The translations under genes were made by a program, and so were the position numbers. Shown here in pieces: positions 45,054 through 54,303 of a stretch of DNA of 64,000 bases. Source of the stretch: JAJYSO01 sp964586655 (GTDB taxonomy: Bacteria; Bacteroidota; Bacteroidia; Flavobacteriales; Flavobacteriaceae). The stretch is from the NCBI GenBank assembly GCA_964586655.1, contig CAZPGY010000001.1, positions 62,001 through 126,000 on the forward strand. Direction: 5' to 3'. How positions within the stretch are numbered: position 1 is the first letter of the stretch; each line of letters begins with the position of its first letter. The notes under the pieces are model-generated. The model was not told where the DNA came from. It worked only from the letters and a program-made list of their open reading frames with translations, and made no database searches.

Positions 45054-47906
45054 CTATCGGGTCAGGTACATCTTTCTACGGGCATACAAGTCATAGAAAT
45101 CATCGTCTCTGAGGTTTTCAATAAACAAAATACTTTCGCCGGTACTTTTCATCTCCGGACCGAGTTGCTTATTGACATGTGGGAATTTCTTAAAGGAGAA
45201 TACCGGTTGTTTGATGGCATATCCATCCAATTTCGGGTTAAAATCAAAGTCTGTTAGCTTATTTTTTCCCAACATAACTTTGGTTGCATAGTTGACATAA
45301 GGTTCACCATAGGCTTTAGAAATAAAGGGAACCGTTCGTGAAGCGCGTGGATTGGCCTCGATGATATACACCTGATTATCTTTAATGGCAAATTGAACAT
45401 TGATCAAGCCCACGGTATCCAGTGCTAAAGCAATTTTTTCAGTATGATCCTTAATTTGTTGAATCACCAGGTCTCCCAAGGTAAATGCCGGTAAAAGTGC
45501 ATTAGAATCTCCCGAATGAATCCCACAGGGTTCAATATGCTCCATGATTCCAATGATGTATACGTTCTCTCCATCACAAATGGCATCGGCCTCTGCTTCT
45601 ATGGCGCCGTCGAGATAGCGGTCGAGCAAGAGTTTGTTGTTGGGAATTTTTTGAAATAAATCCACTACATGAGCTTCGAGTTCCTCTTTGTTGATAACGA
45701 TTTTCATTCCTTGTCCTCCCAACACATAAGAGGGGCGAACCAGTATGGGAAAATCCAATTCATCGGCAAGTGCCAAGGCCTCATCAGCGTTTTGTGCAGT
45801 TCCGAATTCGGGATAAGGAATATCATTTTCCTTTAGCAGTTTTGAAAAGCTTCCTCGATCTTCTGCCAAGTCAAGTGCCTGATAGCTGGTGCCAATGATG
45901 TTGATGCCGTAACGATCCAGTTTTTCGGCCAGTTTTAGGGCGGTTTGTCCACCGAGTTGTACAATGACACCTTCGGGTTGTTCATGGCGAATGATGTCAT
46001 AAATATGCTCCCAAAAAACGGGTTCAAAATAAAGCTTGTCGGCAATATCAAAGTCGGTAGAAACCGTTTCGGGATTACAGTTGATCATAATGGTTTCGTA
46101 TCCACACTCCTCTGCGGCTTTAACGCCATGGACACAGCAATAATCAAATTCAATGCCCTGACCGATGCGGTTGGGACCTGAGCCCAATACAACGATTTTT
46201 TTCTTGTCAGAGGCCTTACTTTCGTTTTGAACCTTGATTTTTCCGTCAGCGGTTTGCATTTGGTTTTCAAAGGTAGAGTAGTAGTAAGGGGTCAAGGCTT
46301 CAAATTCGGCAGCACAAGTGTCCACCAGCTTATAAACCCGGTTGATTTGCAGTTCCTCTCGTTTTTTATAAACCTGACTCTCTAAGCAGCCCAACATATG
46401 AGCAATTTGTCGATCGGCAAAGCCTTTTTGCTTGGCCTCTAACAACAAATCTTTGTCCAGTGAATCGATTTTATACTGAGAGATTTCCTTTTCCAAAGCA
46501 TCCAATTCGGCAAGCTGATGGAGAAACCACTGATCGATGTGGGTCATTTCGTGGATACTACTGAGCGGTATTCCGGCTTGTATGGCATCATAAAGCACAA
46601 AGACGCGATCCCAGCTCGGGTTGGTCAGCTTTTCGACTATGGTATCATAATCAGTGTAACCCTTACCATCGGCACCCAAGCCATTGCGTTTAATTTCAAG
46701 AGATTGAGTAGCTTTGTGCAAGGCTTCTTGGAAAGATCGGCCTATGCCCATAACTTCGCCTACCGCTTTCATTTGTGGCCCCAACGTGCGGTCGGATCCT
46801 TCAAACTTGTCAAAGTTCCAACGCGGAATTTTAACAATCACATAATCCAGTGAAGGCTCAAAGAGGGCAGAAGTGGTTCCGGTAATTTGATTGTTAAGCT
46901 CATCAAGCGTATAGCCCAATGAAAGTTTGGTAGCCACTTTAGCAATTGGGTATCCGGTAGCTTTGGAGGCCAAGGCTGAAGATCGTGACACCCGGGGATT
47001 AATTTCTACGGCGATGATATCTTCTTTTTCGTCGGGACTGACAGAGAATTGCACGTTGCAGCCTCCTGCGAAATCACCAATATTACAAATCATTTTCTTG
47101 GCCATGTCTCGCATGCGTTGAAAAGTGGTATCACTCAAGGTCATTGCGGGAGCCACAGTGATAGAATCTCCGGTATGAATTCCCATGGGATCCATATTTT
47201 CGACCGTACAAATAATGACTACATTGTCATTTTTATCACGGAGCAATTCCAGTTCATATTCTTTCCAGCCCTGCAATGCCTTATCGATAAGCACTTCGTG
47301 TATAGGTGAAATTTCAAGTCCCCTGGAAAGGGCTTCTTCAAATTCCTCTTCGGTTTCGACAAGGGCCGCACCGGCTCCGCCCAACGTGTAGGAAGCACGA
47401 ATCAATAGGGGCAAACCAAATTCCTGGGCAATTTCTTTACCTTCAAGCATGGATTTGGCAGTTTTTGCCGGGGCTACCGGAACATCCAAATCCCGCATCA
47501 ATCCTTTAAACTGTTCACGGTCTTCAGTAATATTGATGGCATCGATATCCACCCCGATTAGTTTGATGTTGTAATCTTCCCAAATTCCTTTTTCATCAGC
47601 TTCAATAGCAAGATTCAGGGCCGTTTGCCCTCCCATGGTTGGAAGAACCGCATCGATTTGCGGGTTTTCCTCTAAGATTTCAACGAGGGATTTTGTGGTT
47701 AAGGGCTTGAGATAAACCTTATCGGCCATGGCCGGGTCGGTCATAATAGTGGCCGGGTTGGAGTTGATCAGAATGGTCTCTATGCCTTCTTCGTGTAGAG
47801 ATTGCAGCGACTGAGATCCGGAATAGTCAAATTCGCAGGCTTGGCCAATGACAATAGGTCCTGAACCAATAATTAAGATACTTTTTAAAGAATTGTTTTT
47901 CGGCAT
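45054..47906 (-). CDS. carB: Carbamoyl-phosphate synthase large subunit, short form
   Basis: CarB makes carbamoyl phosphate for arginine and pyrimidines. 950 residues: two ATP-grasp halves (SGPIVIGQACEFDYSG and GSGPNRIGQGIEFDY start the two; VEINPRVSRSSALASKATG and IEANPRASRTVPFISKA end the grasp cores) and the helical oligomerisation region between. The protein ends right after the second half, so the C-terminal MGS-like domain of about 120 residues, which binds UMP and ornithine in E. coli (1073 aa), is missing. I place the start at 47906 (MPKNNSLKS), since the longer open frame would begin inside the rpmH terminator. carA is not adjacent. Confidence 0.96.
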   Translation of the reverse strand: MPKNNSLKSILIIGSGPIVIGQACEFDYSGSQSLQSLHEEGIETILINSNPATIMTDPAMADKVYLKPLTTKSLVEILEENPQIDAVLPTMGGQTALNLAIEADEKGIWEDYNIKLIGVDIDAINITEDREQFKGLMRDLDVPVAPAKTAKSMLEGKEIAQEFGLPLLIRASYTLGGAGAALVETEEEFEEALSRGLEISPIHEVLIDKALQGWKEYELELLRDKNDNVVIICTVENMDPMGIHTGDSITVAPAMTLSDTTFQRMRDMAKKMICNIGDFAGGCNVQFSVSPDEKEDIIAVEINPRVSRSSALASKATGYPIAKVATKLSLGYTLDELNNQITGTTSALFEPSLDYVIVKIPRWNFDKFEGSDRTLGPQMKAVGEVMGIGRSFQEALHKATQSLEIKRNGLGADGKGYTDYDTIVEKLTNPSWDRVFVLYDAIQAGIPLSSIHEMTHIDQWFLHQLAELDALEKEISQYKIDSLDKDLLLEAKQKGFADRQIAHMLGCLESQVYKKREELQINRVYKLVDTCAAEFEALTPYYYSTFENQMQTADGKIKVQNESKASDKKKIVVLGSGPNRIGQGIEFDYCCVHGVKAAEECGYETIMINCNPETVSTDFDIADKLYFEPVFWEHIYDIIRHEQPEGVIVQLGGQTALKLAEKLDRYGINIIGTSYQALDLAEDRGSFSKLLKENDIPYPEFGTAQNADEALALADELDFPILVRPSYVLGGQGMKIVINKEELEAHVVDLFQKIPNNKLLLDRYLDGAIEAEADAICDGENVYIIGIMEHIEPCGIHSGDSNALLPAFTLGDLVIQQIKDHTEKIALALDTVGLINVQFAIKDNQVYIIEANPRASRTVPFISKAYGEPYVNYATKVMLGKNKLTDFDFNPKLDGYAIKQPVFSFKKFPHVNKQLGPEMKSTGESILFIENLRDDDFYDLYARRKMYLTR

Positions 47907-47940
47907 TTTGCAAGCAGGTTTTTTAATAATGGTTTGATAA

Positions 47941-47970
47941 AAAAAAGACGTTACCAAACGTAACGTCTTT
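47941..47970 (-). terminator. Terminator of rpmH
   Basis: An 11-bp perfect stem (AAAGACGTTAC with GTAACGTCTTT) with a 5-base loop is followed on the minus strand by a T run. It lies between the rpmH stop and the carB start and supports the shorter carB start. Confidence 0.9.
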
Positions 47971-48009
47971 CAATTAATGAGGTCAATATGATGGGGTTGA
48001 AACCATATA

Positions 48010-48168
48010 TTAGTGTTTGTGTCGGGGTTCTGATGAAACAGACAGTTTTTTGCGGCCCTTTTTTCTTCTTTTGGCCAAAACGCTACGGCCATTAGCCGAT
48101 TTCATGCGTGCTCGGAACCCGTGTTTGTTTTTTCGTTTTCGCTTAGAGGGTTGAAAAGTCCTTTTCAT
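48010..48168 (-). CDS. rpmH: 50S ribosomal protein L34
   Basis: A 52-residue very basic protein: MKRTFQPSKRKRKNKHGFR, then RMKSANGRSVLAKRRKKGRK, the full L34 signature, followed by a short tail. It is part of the large ribosomal subunit. The ATG is unambiguous. It stands alone with its own terminator and is divergent from the gene at 48371. rnpA, its usual neighbour in many bacteria, is elsewhere (9587). Confidence 0.97.
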   Translation of the reverse strand: MKRTFQPSKRKRKNKHGFRARMKSANGRSVLAKRRKKGRKKLSVSSEPRHKH

Positions 48169-48370
48169 CGTGATGCGTTTTTAACCCTTACAAGAGGGTA
48201 GATTAAATTTTAAACTTCTTAAATCGGCGGCAAATATACGACATGTTTTTACTCTTCCAAAGTGAAAATTAAATAAATTATACTTTGTTTTTCATATCTT
48301 TGCACCCGCTTTCAAAACACAGGGTTTAAAGTTTTGAAAGTAGCAGTGTAAGATTAAAAAAAAAATCACA

Positions 48371-48886
48371 ATGTTCAATAAAAATATTAAGCTGGTTATT
48401 GCCGGACTCATCCTTGCCTTTGGCGTTTATCAATTTGTTGAAGGCTTTATAGGTAATGGTATAATGTGGACCCTCATTGCGGGAATCTTTGTCTTGCTGT
48501 ACTTCAAAAATGAATTTATTCTTTTGGCCTTTATGAAATTGCGCAAGCAAAATTTTGACGGGGCTAAGCGCTGGTTAGATAAGATTAAAAACCCCGAAAC
48601 CGCTTTGGTTAAAAAGCAACAAGGATATTACTGGTATTTGCACGGCTTGATGCTGTCTCAAAAAAATCTTACCAAATCTGAGAAATATTTTAAAAGGGCC
48701 ATTCGTTTGGGCTTGAGCATGAAACACGATCTGGCCATGGCCAAACTTAATTTGGCCGGTATTGCAATGAGCAAACGCAGAAAACGCGAAGCACAACGAT
48801 TGCTAAAAGAAGCCAAGAAACTCGACAAACACGATATGTTGACCGATCAAATACGCATGATGAAGCAGCAAATGAAAAGGGTTTAA
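48371..48886 (+). CDS. Membrane-anchored TPR-like protein of unknown function
   Basis: 171 residues. Two hydrophobic helices (about 8-25 and 30-48) are followed by a soluble helical region with TPR-like repeats (YYWYLHGLMLSQKNLTKSEK, then LAMAKLNLAGIAMSKRRKRE). It probably forms a small inner-membrane scaffold with a cytoplasmic tail. The C terminus is strongly basic. A -7 box TATCTTTG is at 48295-48302. Its stop codon overlaps the stop of the convergent transglycosylase gene by 2 bp. I do not recognise a specific function. Confidence 0.85.
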   Translation: MFNKNIKLVIAGLILAFGVYQFVEGFIGNGIMWTLIAGIFVLLYFKNEFILLAFMKLRKQNFDGAKRWLDKIKNPETALVKKQQGYYWYLHGLMLSQKNLTKSEKYFKRAIRLGLSMKHDLAMAKLNLAGIAMSKRRKREAQRLLKEAKKLDKHDMLTDQIRMMKQQMKRV

Positions 48887-49848
48887 GGCTTAAAATAACC
48901 TTTATCCGGCAGCTTGATTTCATAGCGTTTTCCCGAATCATTATCCAAATGGTCTTCCAATAACCACGGATTGAGAATTTTCAATATTTTGTAATTAATA
49001 CCTTGATTTTTGGAAAATTTGACCAGGTTTCCAATAGAAGAATCCACTGCTATGGTGTGTGTGGGAATGGGTTGGTACAAATCTTCTTCCGTAAAATTAA
49101 ATCCGTATTTATGCGGTTGGCTCAAAATCTCTTTTAAAGCCAAAATACGAAACATATACCGCCAGGTTTGGGAGTTGAGCCATAAATCGTAATAACTGTC
49201 TACCTCTTGTTGTTTGATTTCACGAGAAATCCCGTGAATACCGGCATTATAAGCTGCAGCGGCCAAGGTCCAAGAACCGAGTACTTCCTTAGCGTGTTTT
49301 AAAAAACGGCAAGCAGCCTTGGTTTCTTTTTCAATGTGATAGCGCTCATCTACGTTGCTGTTGACTTCTAAACCAAATCGCTTTCCCGTGCTGCTAATAA
49401 ACTGCCAAAACCCTGAAGCTCCGGCCGGAGAAACAACTTGTTGCAGCCCGCTCTCGACCACCGCCAAATACTTAAAATCTTCCGGAACACCTTGGGCTTC
49501 TAATATGGGTTCAATAATAGGAAAATATTGATGAGCGCGTTTGATCAATAACAATCCATTGGATTGCCAATAGGTATTGACCAACAATTCGCGATCCAAA
49601 CGCTTGCGGATGTTGGGTTTTTCCAAGGGTACTGCTTCTCCGGCAAAGCTCATTTCTTCCGGCAAGGGAATGGCATAAACATTATAATCATGAACAAGGC
49701 TGTTTTGCGAATTCAGAGAATCATTCAAATGCGATTGATAAGATGCTGAAGCAGAATCGACGACCTTGTCATCGGTCACGGCTTGAATGAAGAATCCTAA
49801 TAGTAAAACCAATCCGATAACGGCCAAGATATTTTTGATATATTTCAT
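48883..49848 (-). CDS. Membrane-bound lytic murein transglycosylase, family 1 (MltD-like)
   Basis: 321 residues with an N-terminal hydrophobic signal (ILAVIGLVLLLGFFIQAV). The SLT domain (about 110-235) shows the catalytic glutamate in LAVVESGLQQ, the GASGFWQF motif and AAAAYNAG, typical of MltD/Slt enzymes that cleave glycan strands to 1,6-anhydro products. The last 80 residues resemble the linker and degenerate LysM-like part found in MltD proteins. Cell-wall remodelling in the periplasm is the expected job. Confidence 0.93.
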   Translation of the reverse strand: MKYIKNILAVIGLVLLLGFFIQAVTDDKVVDSASASYQSHLNDSLNSQNSLVHDYNVYAIPLPEEMSFAGEAVPLEKPNIRKRLDRELLVNTYWQSNGLLLIKRAHQYFPIIEPILEAQGVPEDFKYLAVVESGLQQVVSPAGASGFWQFISSTGKRFGLEVNSNVDERYHIEKETKAACRFLKHAKEVLGSWTLAAAAYNAGIHGISREIKQQEVDSYYDLWLNSQTWRYMFRILALKEILSQPHKYGFNFTEEDLYQPIPTHTIAVDSSIGNLVKFSKNQGINYKILKILNPWLLEDHLDNDSGKRYEIKLPDKGYFKP

Positions 49849-49899
49849 GGAAAAATAGGTTTAGGGGTTAAAGATAATCAAAATTTTATGACCAGTCCG

Positions 49900-50595
49900 T
49901 CATACTTTTTCTTGCTGTGCAAGCAATTGGGGAAGGTGCTGATTGATCCAACGGAATCTGAAAATAATCATCAAGTGATTGCCACCTTCCACCACCTGAC
50001 AATCCTTGATGTTCTTGATGGGAAAAATATGATCCTTGTCACCGTGAAGGTGAATCAAACCGGGAAGGGGTTTTTCGCGATCCCAATATAAAACTTGTTC
50101 AATTCCCCACTTTAGGTAATCGCTTTCATCCCGATCAATATAATGATTGTACAAGTGCAAACGCGATTTGATGAACTTTCCCAGTGGCAAGCGTTCTAAT
50201 TGTCTAAAATACCGTGCTAAAAAAGTGGGCATCAGCTTATACAGTTTGGTCTTTCGGCCAAAATTCATATAAGCCGGCAATTCATATTTGGTTTTGACTG
50301 TTGAAATCAATACAATTTGCCTAACGCTAATGAACGCCTGCATCTCTTGTACCACCATGCCGCCCAAAGAAACCCCGATAAGAATAACATGGTCGTGATG
50401 AACATGAGCACAAAGCCTTTTTGCGTAATGCGCAAGCGGTTCTTTTTTATGAGGCATAATCCACGAAAGCCAATGTATTTCATATCGGTCCTCGGGAAGT
50501 TTTAGATATTCAAAGATATTGGGCTTTGCCGACATTCCGGGCACGCAATAAACCGGTATGATTGAAGGAGATTCATCCATTTTAACAAATGCCAA
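49900..50595 (-). CDS. Alpha/beta hydrolase
   Basis: 231 residues. The nucleophile elbow GVSLGGMVVQEMQ (Ser near residue 75) and the late segment GLIHLHGDKDHIFPI, followed by VEGGNHLMI with the catalytic His, give a complete Ser-Asp-His triad. There is no signal peptide. It is compact with a short lid, so it may be a small esterase or thioesterase, but the substrate is unknown. A second possible start (MDESPSI) lies at 50580. It is in tandem with the transglycosylase gene. Confidence 0.88.
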   Translation of the reverse strand: MAFVKMDESPSIIPVYCVPGMSAKPNIFEYLKLPEDRYEIHWLSWIMPHKKEPLAHYAKRLCAHVHHDHVILIGVSLGGMVVQEMQAFISVRQIVLISTVKTKYELPAYMNFGRKTKLYKLMPTFLARYFRQLERLPLGKFIKSRLHLYNHYIDRDESDYLKWGIEQVLYWDREKPLPGLIHLHGDKDHIFPIKNIKDCQVVEGGNHLMIIFRFRWINQHLPQLLAQQEKV

Positions 50596-50866
50596 TAGGT
50601 ATTTCGCATGGAAATCACTATATTTACTTGCGAAAGTAATATTAATTTTTGTTGTTTAATACTCTTTATTGTAAAAATCACCAACCAAATATATCTTCAT
50701 CGATTAGGTAAAACTTCTACAACGCGGTCATAAAGTAAACATGGCGAGCTTATAAAGCAGTTGGCCGAATCAAGGTCGATGCTATCTTCGATGAATCGTA
50801 ATGAATTTGAGAATCGAATGCAGCAAGTATAACGTAGAACACAAGAACAATTAATTCAAATATCTT

Positions 50867-51172
50867 ATGAAAGAGGAAACATGTTTAGAGGTTAAGGACA
50901 ATGAATTCTTGCGTCAGTTTGAGACGGAGATCGAAGGAAAATTTGTGAAGTTGGAATACTCTCGTCAACCCCGCAAAATGTTTTTAAGTAAACTTGTAAT
51001 CGCCGATAATTTGCGAGAACGAGGGTTTGATGACAGGTTTCTTGAAGCCGTGTTTGAACAGCTTTTAGAAGAGAATGTACGAGTGGTTCCTTCGGGATCT
51101 GATGCGATGAAGTTTTTTAAAGCCCATAAACGCAAGTATAAAAAACTCTTGCCGACGGGTATAAATATTTGA
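50867..51172 (+). CDS. Small GNAT-like N-acetyltransferase (YjdJ/NATD1 type)
   Basis: 101 residues. Layout and key pattern match the minimal GNAT fold of the YjdJ/NATD1 group: central strands with KFVKLEYS, then LVIADNLRERGFDDRFLEAVFE, where R-x-x-G-x lies at the acetyl-CoA loop, and a final NVRVVPSGSDAMKFFKAH. The acceptor is unknown. It stands alone with a 270-bp leader and precedes yraN. Confidence 0.75.
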   Translation: MKEETCLEVKDNEFLRQFETEIEGKFVKLEYSRQPRKMFLSKLVIADNLRERGFDDRFLEAVFEQLLEENVRVVPSGSDAMKFFKAHKRKYKKLLPTGINI

Positions 51173-51295
51173 GCTCCGTTAAAAAATATGAGCCCCTCAT
51201 TTTTTAGGAAGAGAGATTATAAATCCTCATCAAGCCTATAACAGCGCGTCAGCTATTGATTTTACCTCTCAAAAATACGCGTTATAGCACAACTT

Positions 51296-51655
51296 ATGGC
51301 AAAACACAATGATTTAGGGAAGAAAGGAGAAAAACTGGCCGCTGCTTTTCTACAGAAAAAAGGCTATACCATTTTGGAACGCAATTATCGTTACCACAAA
51401 GCGGAGGTAGATCTCATTATCCAAAAAGGAGAGCTGCTTTGTGCGGTAGAGGTAAAAACTCGGAGCACCCCTGATTTTGGTAATCCGCAAGATTTTGTCA
51501 AACCCGCTCAAATCAAGCGGTTGGTTTCGGCATTGGACCATTATATCACTGAAAACGAACTGGAAGTTGAAGCGCGATTTGATGTGGTTGGAATCATAAA
51601 AAACAAGTTAGGAACACGAATTGAACATTTAGAAGATGCTTTTTTTCATTTCTAA
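51296..51655 (+). CDS. YraN family (UPF0102) predicted nuclease-like protein
   Basis: 119 residues. Visible are GKKGEKLAAAFLQKKGYTIL at the start, then KAEVDLIIQKGELLCAVEVK with the Asp and Glu-x-Lys of a restriction-endonuclease-like (PD-(D/E)xK) fold. The family is widespread, but the role is not settled. It is near-standard length for the group. Element F lies 26 bp after its stop. Confidence 0.92.
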   Translation: MAKHNDLGKKGEKLAAAFLQKKGYTILERNYRYHKAEVDLIIQKGELLCAVEVKTRSTPDFGNPQDFVKPAQIKRLVSALDHYITENELEVEARFDVVGIIKNKLGTRIEHLEDAFFHF

Positions 51656-51680
51656 CCCACAGAAGTTTTTTAACTTTGAG

Positions 51681-51841
51681 GTCATTTAAACTTTTAGGAT
51701 TGAAGCGAAAAATAGAACTTTTTGTCCCAGATGAAGTCTTTTTTGCACTGCATAGCCGTAGCTATGGCGTAAGGAAAAGACAAAATATGGGGCAATCCCG
51801 AAACTTCGGGATGCAGTCAATAATAGAAAGTTTAAATGGAC
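51681..51841. mobile_element. Palindromic MITE-like element F (161 bp)
   Basis: The ends are GTCATTTAAACTTT at the left and, reverse complemented, GTCCATTTAAACTTT at the right. The core has TTTTTTGCACTG and a palindrome CATAGCCGTAGCTATGGC. A second small hairpin ATCCCGAAACTTCGGGAT follows. The core resembles the A/B family but the ends differ, so it may be a sister family. It fills nearly all of the space between yraN and the Crp/Fnr gene. It has no coding capacity. Confidence 0.55.
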
Positions 51842-51878
51842 TCTTTATCCGCGGCATATTTATTTTTTTTAGCTATTC

Positions 51879-52472
51879 ATGAATTCCACAACTTTTAAAG
51901 CTTATTTGATTTCCAATTTATCCGTTGAAACGGATGAAGATCTTCCGATTCTCGATCAATACAAGGTAAAGAAAATACAAAAAGGAGACCATCTCCTTCG
52001 ACAAAGCAATTTTTGTACCCATACGTTTTTTGTGGAGAAAGGCCTATTGCGTCAATATGCACTCGATGAAAAAGGGCGGGAACACATGATGATGTTTGCC
52101 CCCGAAAACTGGTTTGTTTCCGATCGAGAAAGCATTTTCTTCAAGCGTCCTTCAGTTTATAATATTCAAGCACTGGAAGACACGCAAGTGGCCATGCTTG
52201 ACAAGGCCTATTTTCAACAATTGAATGAACAGCTTCCCCATTTCACCGAGTTTAACAATCGTTTGCTGCACAATCACATTCGCCATTTACAAAAACGAAT
52301 CCATCTTTTACTGAGTACCACGGCTGAAGAACGCTATTTGCAGTTTGTAGAAATGTATCCCGATATCCTTTTGCGCGTTCCTCAAACAATGGTCGCTTCT
52401 TACTTGGGCATTACCCCCGAAAGCCTAAGTCGTGTGCGTCGAGAATTGGCGCGAAAAAACTTCAAGCCTTGA
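51879..52472 (+). CDS. Crp/Fnr family transcriptional regulator
   Basis: 197 residues. The N-terminal cyclic-nucleotide-binding-like barrel (KIQKGDHLLRQSNFCTHTFF to MLDKAYFQQL) is followed by a helix and a winged helix (MVASYLGITPESLSRVRREL). The four cysteines of true Fnr are absent, so oxygen sensing through Fe-S is unlikely. It is directly upstream of a pirin gene and an FMN reductase gene, so control of these redox genes is likely but not shown. Its promoter must lie in or next to element F. Confidence 0.92.
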   Translation: MNSTTFKAYLISNLSVETDEDLPILDQYKVKKIQKGDHLLRQSNFCTHTFFVEKGLLRQYALDEKGREHMMMFAPENWFVSDRESIFFKRPSVYNIQALEDTQVAMLDKAYFQQLNEQLPHFTEFNNRLLHNHIRHLQKRIHLLLSTTAEERYLQFVEMYPDILLRVPQTMVASYLGITPESLSRVRRELARKNFKP

Positions 52473-52539
52473 TTTCTTATCATAAGTCAATTTCTGCACT
52501 TGGGTTTTAGCCTACCTTTGTCGTCTAAATCTGAATGTT

Positions 52540-53433
52540 ATGAAGACCAAGACCAGCACAAAACACAGAACCGTAGAAATGATTTTAAGTCCGCGTGAAC
52601 CTCATTTTGTAGGAGATGGATTTCGCGTACACAATTTTTTTCCGGGAAACCCTATGATTGGAATGAAACGGATGAGTCCTTTTATCCTTTTGGATTATAA
52701 TTCTCCTTATACTTTTCCGCCTTCAGACCAACCCAAAGGCGTGGGCGCACATCCTCACAAGGGATTTGAAACCGTTACCATTGCCTATAAAGGACAAGTA
52801 GCTCACCACGACAGCAGTGGAGGCGGAGGCGTTATTGGAGAAGGAGATGTACAGTGGATGACCGCCGGGAAAGGCGTTTTACACAAAGAATATCACGAAG
52901 AAGAATGGAGTAAAAAAGGGGGAGAGTTTCAAATGGTTCAGCTGTGGGTCAATTTGCCGGCAGCCGATAAAAAAGTAGCCCCAAAATACCAAGCCCTAAA
53001 AAATGAAAATTTTACCCGATTTGAATTGCCCGAAGACAATGGGACAATCGAAATAATCGCCGGAAGCTATCAAGGAAAAAAAGGACCGGCCTCTACTTTT
53101 ACACCTGTCAATTTGTTCAACGCAAAATTGAATGAAGGAGGTAAAGCCGAGTTTGAATTTCCCCAAGACTACAATACCGCACTTTTGGTACTTAAAGGCG
53201 CACTTACAATCAATAATCAGGAGGAAGTGCCGGCCGATCATCTTGCCTTAATGGCCAATGATGGAGAAAAATTTGTGGTTGAAGCAGAAGAAAAAACCGT
53301 GGCCTTGGTCATTAATGGCGCACCAATTGATGAGCCTATTGCTGCACACGGACCTTTTGTGATGAATACAAAAGAAGAATTAATTCAAGCTTTTGACGAT
53401 TTCAATAAAGGAAAATTTGGATATTTGGAATAA
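52540..53433 (+). CDS. Pirin family protein
   Basis: 297 residues with two cupin-like halves. The N-terminal metal site is complete: HPHKGFET gives the two His, and the later VLHKEYH segment gives His and Glu two residues apart. Pirins bind Fe(II); some act as quercetin dioxygenases or stress proteins, so the exact reaction is open. A -7 box TACCTTTG is at 52513-52520. The gene follows the Crp/Fnr regulator by 67 bp. Confidence 0.95.
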   Translation: MKTKTSTKHRTVEMILSPREPHFVGDGFRVHNFFPGNPMIGMKRMSPFILLDYNSPYTFPPSDQPKGVGAHPHKGFETVTIAYKGQVAHHDSSGGGGVIGEGDVQWMTAGKGVLHKEYHEEEWSKKGGEFQMVQLWVNLPAADKKVAPKYQALKNENFTRFELPEDNGTIEIIAGSYQGKKGPASTFTPVNLFNAKLNEGGKAEFEFPQDYNTALLVLKGALTINNQEEVPADHLALMANDGEKFVVEAEEKTVALVINGAPIDEPIAAHGPFVMNTKEELIQAFDDFNKGKFGYLE

Positions 53434-53470
53434 TTCTGCTTTGACAGATTAAAAAAATCCGGCAGGTCTC

Positions 53471-53522
53471 TGTTTTTCGGGGCTTTTTACCCCGACCTTA
53501 AAGGGAGAATCCCCGAAAAACA
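53471..53522. repeat. Nested hairpin region after the pirin gene
   Basis: TGTTTTTCGGGG (53471-53482) is an exact reverse complement of 53511-53522. Inside, CGGGGCTTTTTACCCCG forms a competing hairpin that uses part of the same left arm. It may be a terminator, a palindromic repeat or both. Confidence 0.55.
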
Positions 53523-53707
53523 CCCTTGATTCCCTTTACCGCGTCCGCCGCAGGAGAAGGGTCAGGGGAAAAGAAGGGGGTTAGTTCTTAGATGAAACAA
53601 AATTTAATGAACCAACTTATGCTGTTGTTCAATCAGATAAATGTGTCAAAGTAGAAATAAATACAATCGAAAATTAAAAATAAGATCAATCAAAAACTAA
53701 TTATTAT

Positions 53708-54286
53708 ATGAAATTAAAAGTTATTATTGGAAGTACACGTCCTTCTCGAAAAGGCCCGATTATGGCCCGATGGTTTGTTCAATATGCAACGCAACACAGC
53801 GATTTTGAAATCGAGGTGTTGGATCTTAAAAAAATCGATTTGCCCTTGATGGATGAAATTGAACATCCGATGCGCAAACAGTACAACAACGAGCATACCA
53901 AGCATTGGAGTCGCGCTATTGATGAGGCAGATGCTTTTGTGTTTGTAACTCCCGAATACAATTATAGTTTTCCGGCGCCCCTAAAAAATGCGTTGGATTA
54001 CCTGCACAATGAGTGGAAAGAAAAGCCAGCCGGATTTGTGAGTTACGGTGGTATTTCTGCGGGAACTCGTTCGGTACAGGCCCTAAAAATGCCCTTGACT
54101 ACCCTTAGTATTGTCCCTTTAACGCAAGCGGTAAACATCCCTTTCTTTTGGGAATTTATCAATAAAGACGGCGAGTTTGCTCCCAATGAGATCACCATCA
54201 ATGCCACTCAAGTTATGCTGGATAAGCTGCAGGATTGGGCCATAGCGCTCAAAGGGATGCGTGAAAAGAGCAAAGCTTTGACTTAA
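53708..54286 (+). CDS. NADPH-dependent FMN reductase family oxidoreductase
   Basis: 192 residues of the flavodoxin-like NAD(P)H:FMN/quinone reductase family: KVIIGSTRPSRKGPIMARW binds the FMN phosphate and FVFVTPEYNYSFPAPLKNAL is the second flavin loop. It catalyses two-electron reduction of FMN, quinones or azo compounds with NAD(P)H. It follows the pirin gene by 275 bp. Element E starts 18 bp after its stop. Confidence 0.94.
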   Translation: MKLKVIIGSTRPSRKGPIMARWFVQYATQHSDFEIEVLDLKKIDLPLMDEIEHPMRKQYNNEHTKHWSRAIDEADAFVFVTPEYNYSFPAPLKNALDYLHNEWKEKPAGFVSYGGISAGTRSVQALKMPLTTLSIVPLTQAVNIPFFWEFINKDGEFAPNEITINATQVMLDKLQDWAIALKGMREKSKALT

Positions 54287-54303
54287 ACAGCTTTTTTTGT
54301 CCT

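Noticed and set aside
44796..45257. 153-codon plus-strand frame at the end of carB
   Set aside because: Its first half reads through direct repeats and the carB hairpin, and its second half is antisense to the conserved end of CarB.
51676..51882. 68-codon plus-strand frame before the Crp/Fnr gene
   Set aside because: It spans element F and overlaps the Crp/Fnr start.
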